Shown here: piece after piece, positions 7,148 to 8,282 of the stretch
Numbering within the stretch: the stretch's first letter is position 1
Layout: every line of letters begins with the position of its first letter
DNA from: Candidatus Bathyarchaeota archaeon
GTDB lineage: Archaea > Thermoproteota > Bathyarchaeia > 40CM-2-53-6 > FEN-987
Assembly (NCBI GenBank): GCA_003152955.1
Contig: PMBQ01000153.1
Span: forward strand, 1-8,282
Direction: 5' to 3'
Length of the DNA: 8,282 nucleotides
The notes under the pieces: generated by a model
Told to the model about the DNA's origin: nothing
Database searches by the model: none
What the model saw: only the letters and a program-made list of their open reading frames with translations
Made by a program: the position numbers and the translations under genes

Positions 7148-7154
7148 AAGGGGG
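7148..7154 (+). promoter_or_regulatory. Ribosome binding site that sets the start of the last gene
   Basis: AAGGGGG five bases before the ATG at 7160. The longer frame beginning at 7079 has no Shine-Dalgarno and would add 27 residues with no recognisable feature, whereas the protein from 7160 begins directly with the conserved-looking RKVLFARIGWM. The shorter start is therefore preferred. Confidence 0.65.
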
Positions 7155-7159
7155 AATAC

Positions 7160-8176
7160 ATGCGAAAAGTTCTATTTGCGAGAATTGGTTGGATGACATA
7201 CTACAAGGGTATCCAAACGGGAGACAGCCGTGCGTATGGAGGTGGGGAGTACAACAAAAAGCATGTCGGTGGTGAGTCTCGGAACTTTGTTGTCCGCTCT
7301 AGAAAAGTCTACGGTGCTTTTGCCAATCAAATGAGAGCGAATCAACTGAATATTGCACGGATTGATCCCAAGTCCTCTCACGGTTCAACAAGTAAGGTCT
7401 TGGTTATATTTTTCGCAAAACATCGGGACCCTTCAATCGGACAGGTAGTTGTTGGATGGCACCAGAATTCAACTGTACATTCTCAGTTGATTTATTCCCC
7501 TTGGTGGCATTTCACTATTGCCCCTAGTAAGGAGGCTGTTCTACTTCCAACGAACCGGAGAACATGCGTCGTTCCCCACGGCAGTAGTAAGTTGGTCGCA
7601 CCGGGCCGATCGAATGTGTTCTTTGCCCTTGACGCAGCCGGAGAACCCAGAAATCTGTCGTGGGTTAGGAAGGTTCTTGAATTTGTAGACTCCTATCACG
7701 GTCCGAACCTGCTTACGGATCCAGACGCGGAACTCGAGTCGACGCTAGATGAAGTTGTAGAAAGCAGACTTTCGTCTGACACAGCACAGGGGTTTCAATC
7801 TAATCCAGAGATTCGTAAGGTAATTGAGGGAAGGGCAATGGATTCAGCGAAGTGGTATTTTAACAAGAAGGGATTCATGGTACAGGATGTCTCAAGCACG
7901 CAGTCTTACGATTTATTGTGTCGTAAGGGAAAGCAAAAACTTTTCATGGAGGTGAAAGGATCACAAGGACCAATCTCGAAGATCGTCCTCACGCCAAACG
8001 AAGTCAAGTTCCTGACTAGGAATAAGGGCAACATAGGGTTGTTCTTATTAGACTCCATCAGCCTCCAACAACATCGGAAGAGGTATTCTGCGAAAGGTGC
8101 TACGAAGCATATTGTATTACCCTGGCGCATTCAAAGCAGTCGGCTCAAACCGTTCCAGTATCTTTACGAGATCTGA
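7160..8176 (+). CDS. Two-domain protein: possible PUA/EVE-like reader plus PD-(D/E)XK (DUF3883-like) nuclease
   Basis: A 338-residue protein read from the ATG at 7160 (an ATG at 7079 would give 365). The C-terminal domain, about residues 219-305, matches the DUF3883 pattern: an EGRAMDSAKWYF helix, a GFMVQDVS strand, YDLL with Asp251, then FMEVKGS with Glu264 and Lys266, and ILTPNEVKFL. Asp251, Glu264 and Lys266 make the D...ExK active site of the restriction-endonuclease fold, so DNA cleavage is likely. The N-terminal part has RIGWMTYYKG, a glycine-rich GGGEYN and VVGWHQNSTVH (96-106). I recall this pattern from N-terminal domains of HNH or DUF3883 proteins, and it resembles PUA/EVE-type modified-base readers; this is a moderate-confidence inference. 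A reader plus a nuclease would suggest a type IV, modification-dependent restriction enzyme. It is the last gene of the same-strand run, 201 bases after the OLD gene, and is followed by a GC-rich hairpin. Confidence 0.75.
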   Translation: MRKVLFARIGWMTYYKGIQTGDSRAYGGGEYNKKHVGGESRNFVVRSRKVYGAFANQMRANQLNIARIDPKSSHGSTSKVLVIFFAKHRDPSIGQVVVGWHQNSTVHSQLIYSPWWHFTIAPSKEAVLLPTNRRTCVVPHGSSKLVAPGRSNVFFALDAAGEPRNLSWVRKVLEFVDSYHGPNLLTDPDAELESTLDEVVESRLSSDTAQGFQSNPEIRKVIEGRAMDSAKWYFNKKGFMVQDVSSTQSYDLLCRKGKQKLFMEVKGSQGPISKIVLTPNEVKFLTRNKGNIGLFLLDSISLQQHRKRYSAKGATKHIVLPWRIQSSRLKPFQYLYEI

Positions 8177-8203
8177 GAACATCATCCATAGACGAAATAG
8201 AGA

Positions 8204-8234
8204 GGAGGCCCAGAAATAGCTACGCGGGGCCTCC
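8204..8234. terminator. GC-rich hairpin between the last gene and the right edge
   Basis: GGAGGCCC (8204-8211) and GGGCCTCC (8227-8234) form a perfect eight-base stem around a 15-base loop, 27 bases after the stop of the nuclease gene. No T-tract follows on the + strand; on the - strand the tail is only mildly T-rich. It may act as a weak or factor-assisted terminator, possibly for two convergent genes. Confidence 0.4.
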
Positions 8235-8240
8235 CACGAT

Positions 8241-8282
8241 TCATGCCTTCGCCCTCTGAATAAACATCGTCAGCGCGATCGA
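8241..8282 (-). CDS. Possible C-terminal end of a convergent gene (partial)
   Basis: Read from the right edge on the - strand, the sequence stays open for 13 codons (SIALTMFIQRAKA) and stops at TGA (8241-8243), seven bases from the hairpin at 8204-8234. The mixed hydrophobic and basic ending and the position of the hairpin fit the end of a convergent gene, but 13 residues are too few to identify a protein or to exclude chance. Confidence 0.2.
   Translation of the reverse strand, partial: SIALTMFIQRAKA

Noticed and set aside
7079..7159. Longer N-terminus for the last gene, starting at the first ATG
   Set aside because: No ribosome site before it, a hairpin covers it, and the ATG at 7160 has AAGGGGG at the right distance and starts at the conserved-looking part.

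Overview
The window reads as part of a bacterial accessory region, most likely a defence island, in a bacterium of roughly balanced base composition. No rRNA, tRNA or housekeeping marker is present, so I cannot place the organism further. The Shine-Dalgarno sequences are conventional (AAGGAGG before the first gene, AGGAG and AAGGGGG before two others). No transposase, integrase or CRISPR array is visible.

Layout, all clear genes on the + strand: (1) a small sigma-70-like protein (72-566) closed by a good intrinsic terminator; (2) about 720 bases with no convincing gene (601-1317); (3) a four-pass membrane protein of unknown function (1318-1980); (4) an FRG-domain protein (2208-3086); (5) a UvrD/PcrA-type superfamily 1 helicase of 611 residues (3266-5101); (6) an OLD-family ABC ATPase with a C-terminal TOPRIM nuclease, 576 residues (5228-6958); (7) a 338-residue protein with a PD-(D/E)XK-type (DUF3883-like) C-terminal domain and an N-terminal domain that may be PUA/EVE-like (7160-8176). 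The right edge holds a GC-rich hairpin and perhaps the last codons of a convergent gene.

The centre of interest is the helicase plus OLD/TOPRIM pair. This is the composition of Gabija (GajA = OLD-like nuclease, GajB = UvrD-like helicase) and of the 'class 2 OLD' nucleases encoded next to UvrD/PcrA/Rep-like helicases. Here the order is reversed (helicase first), the helicase is longer than a typical GajB, and the pair lies between an FRG-domain gene and a candidate modified-DNA-directed nuclease. The flanking genes could be extra parts of one composite system or independent systems clustered in one island; the sequence alone does not decide.

The genes in the cluster do not overlap. They are separated by gaps of 126-227 bases, unusually long for one tight operon. 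The gaps before the helicase and before the OLD gene hold nested inverted repeats, and a seven-base word (ACACGCT) recurs in the three gaps after the FRG gene. These gaps may hold operators or structured leaders, so the genes may be separately controlled even if they act together.
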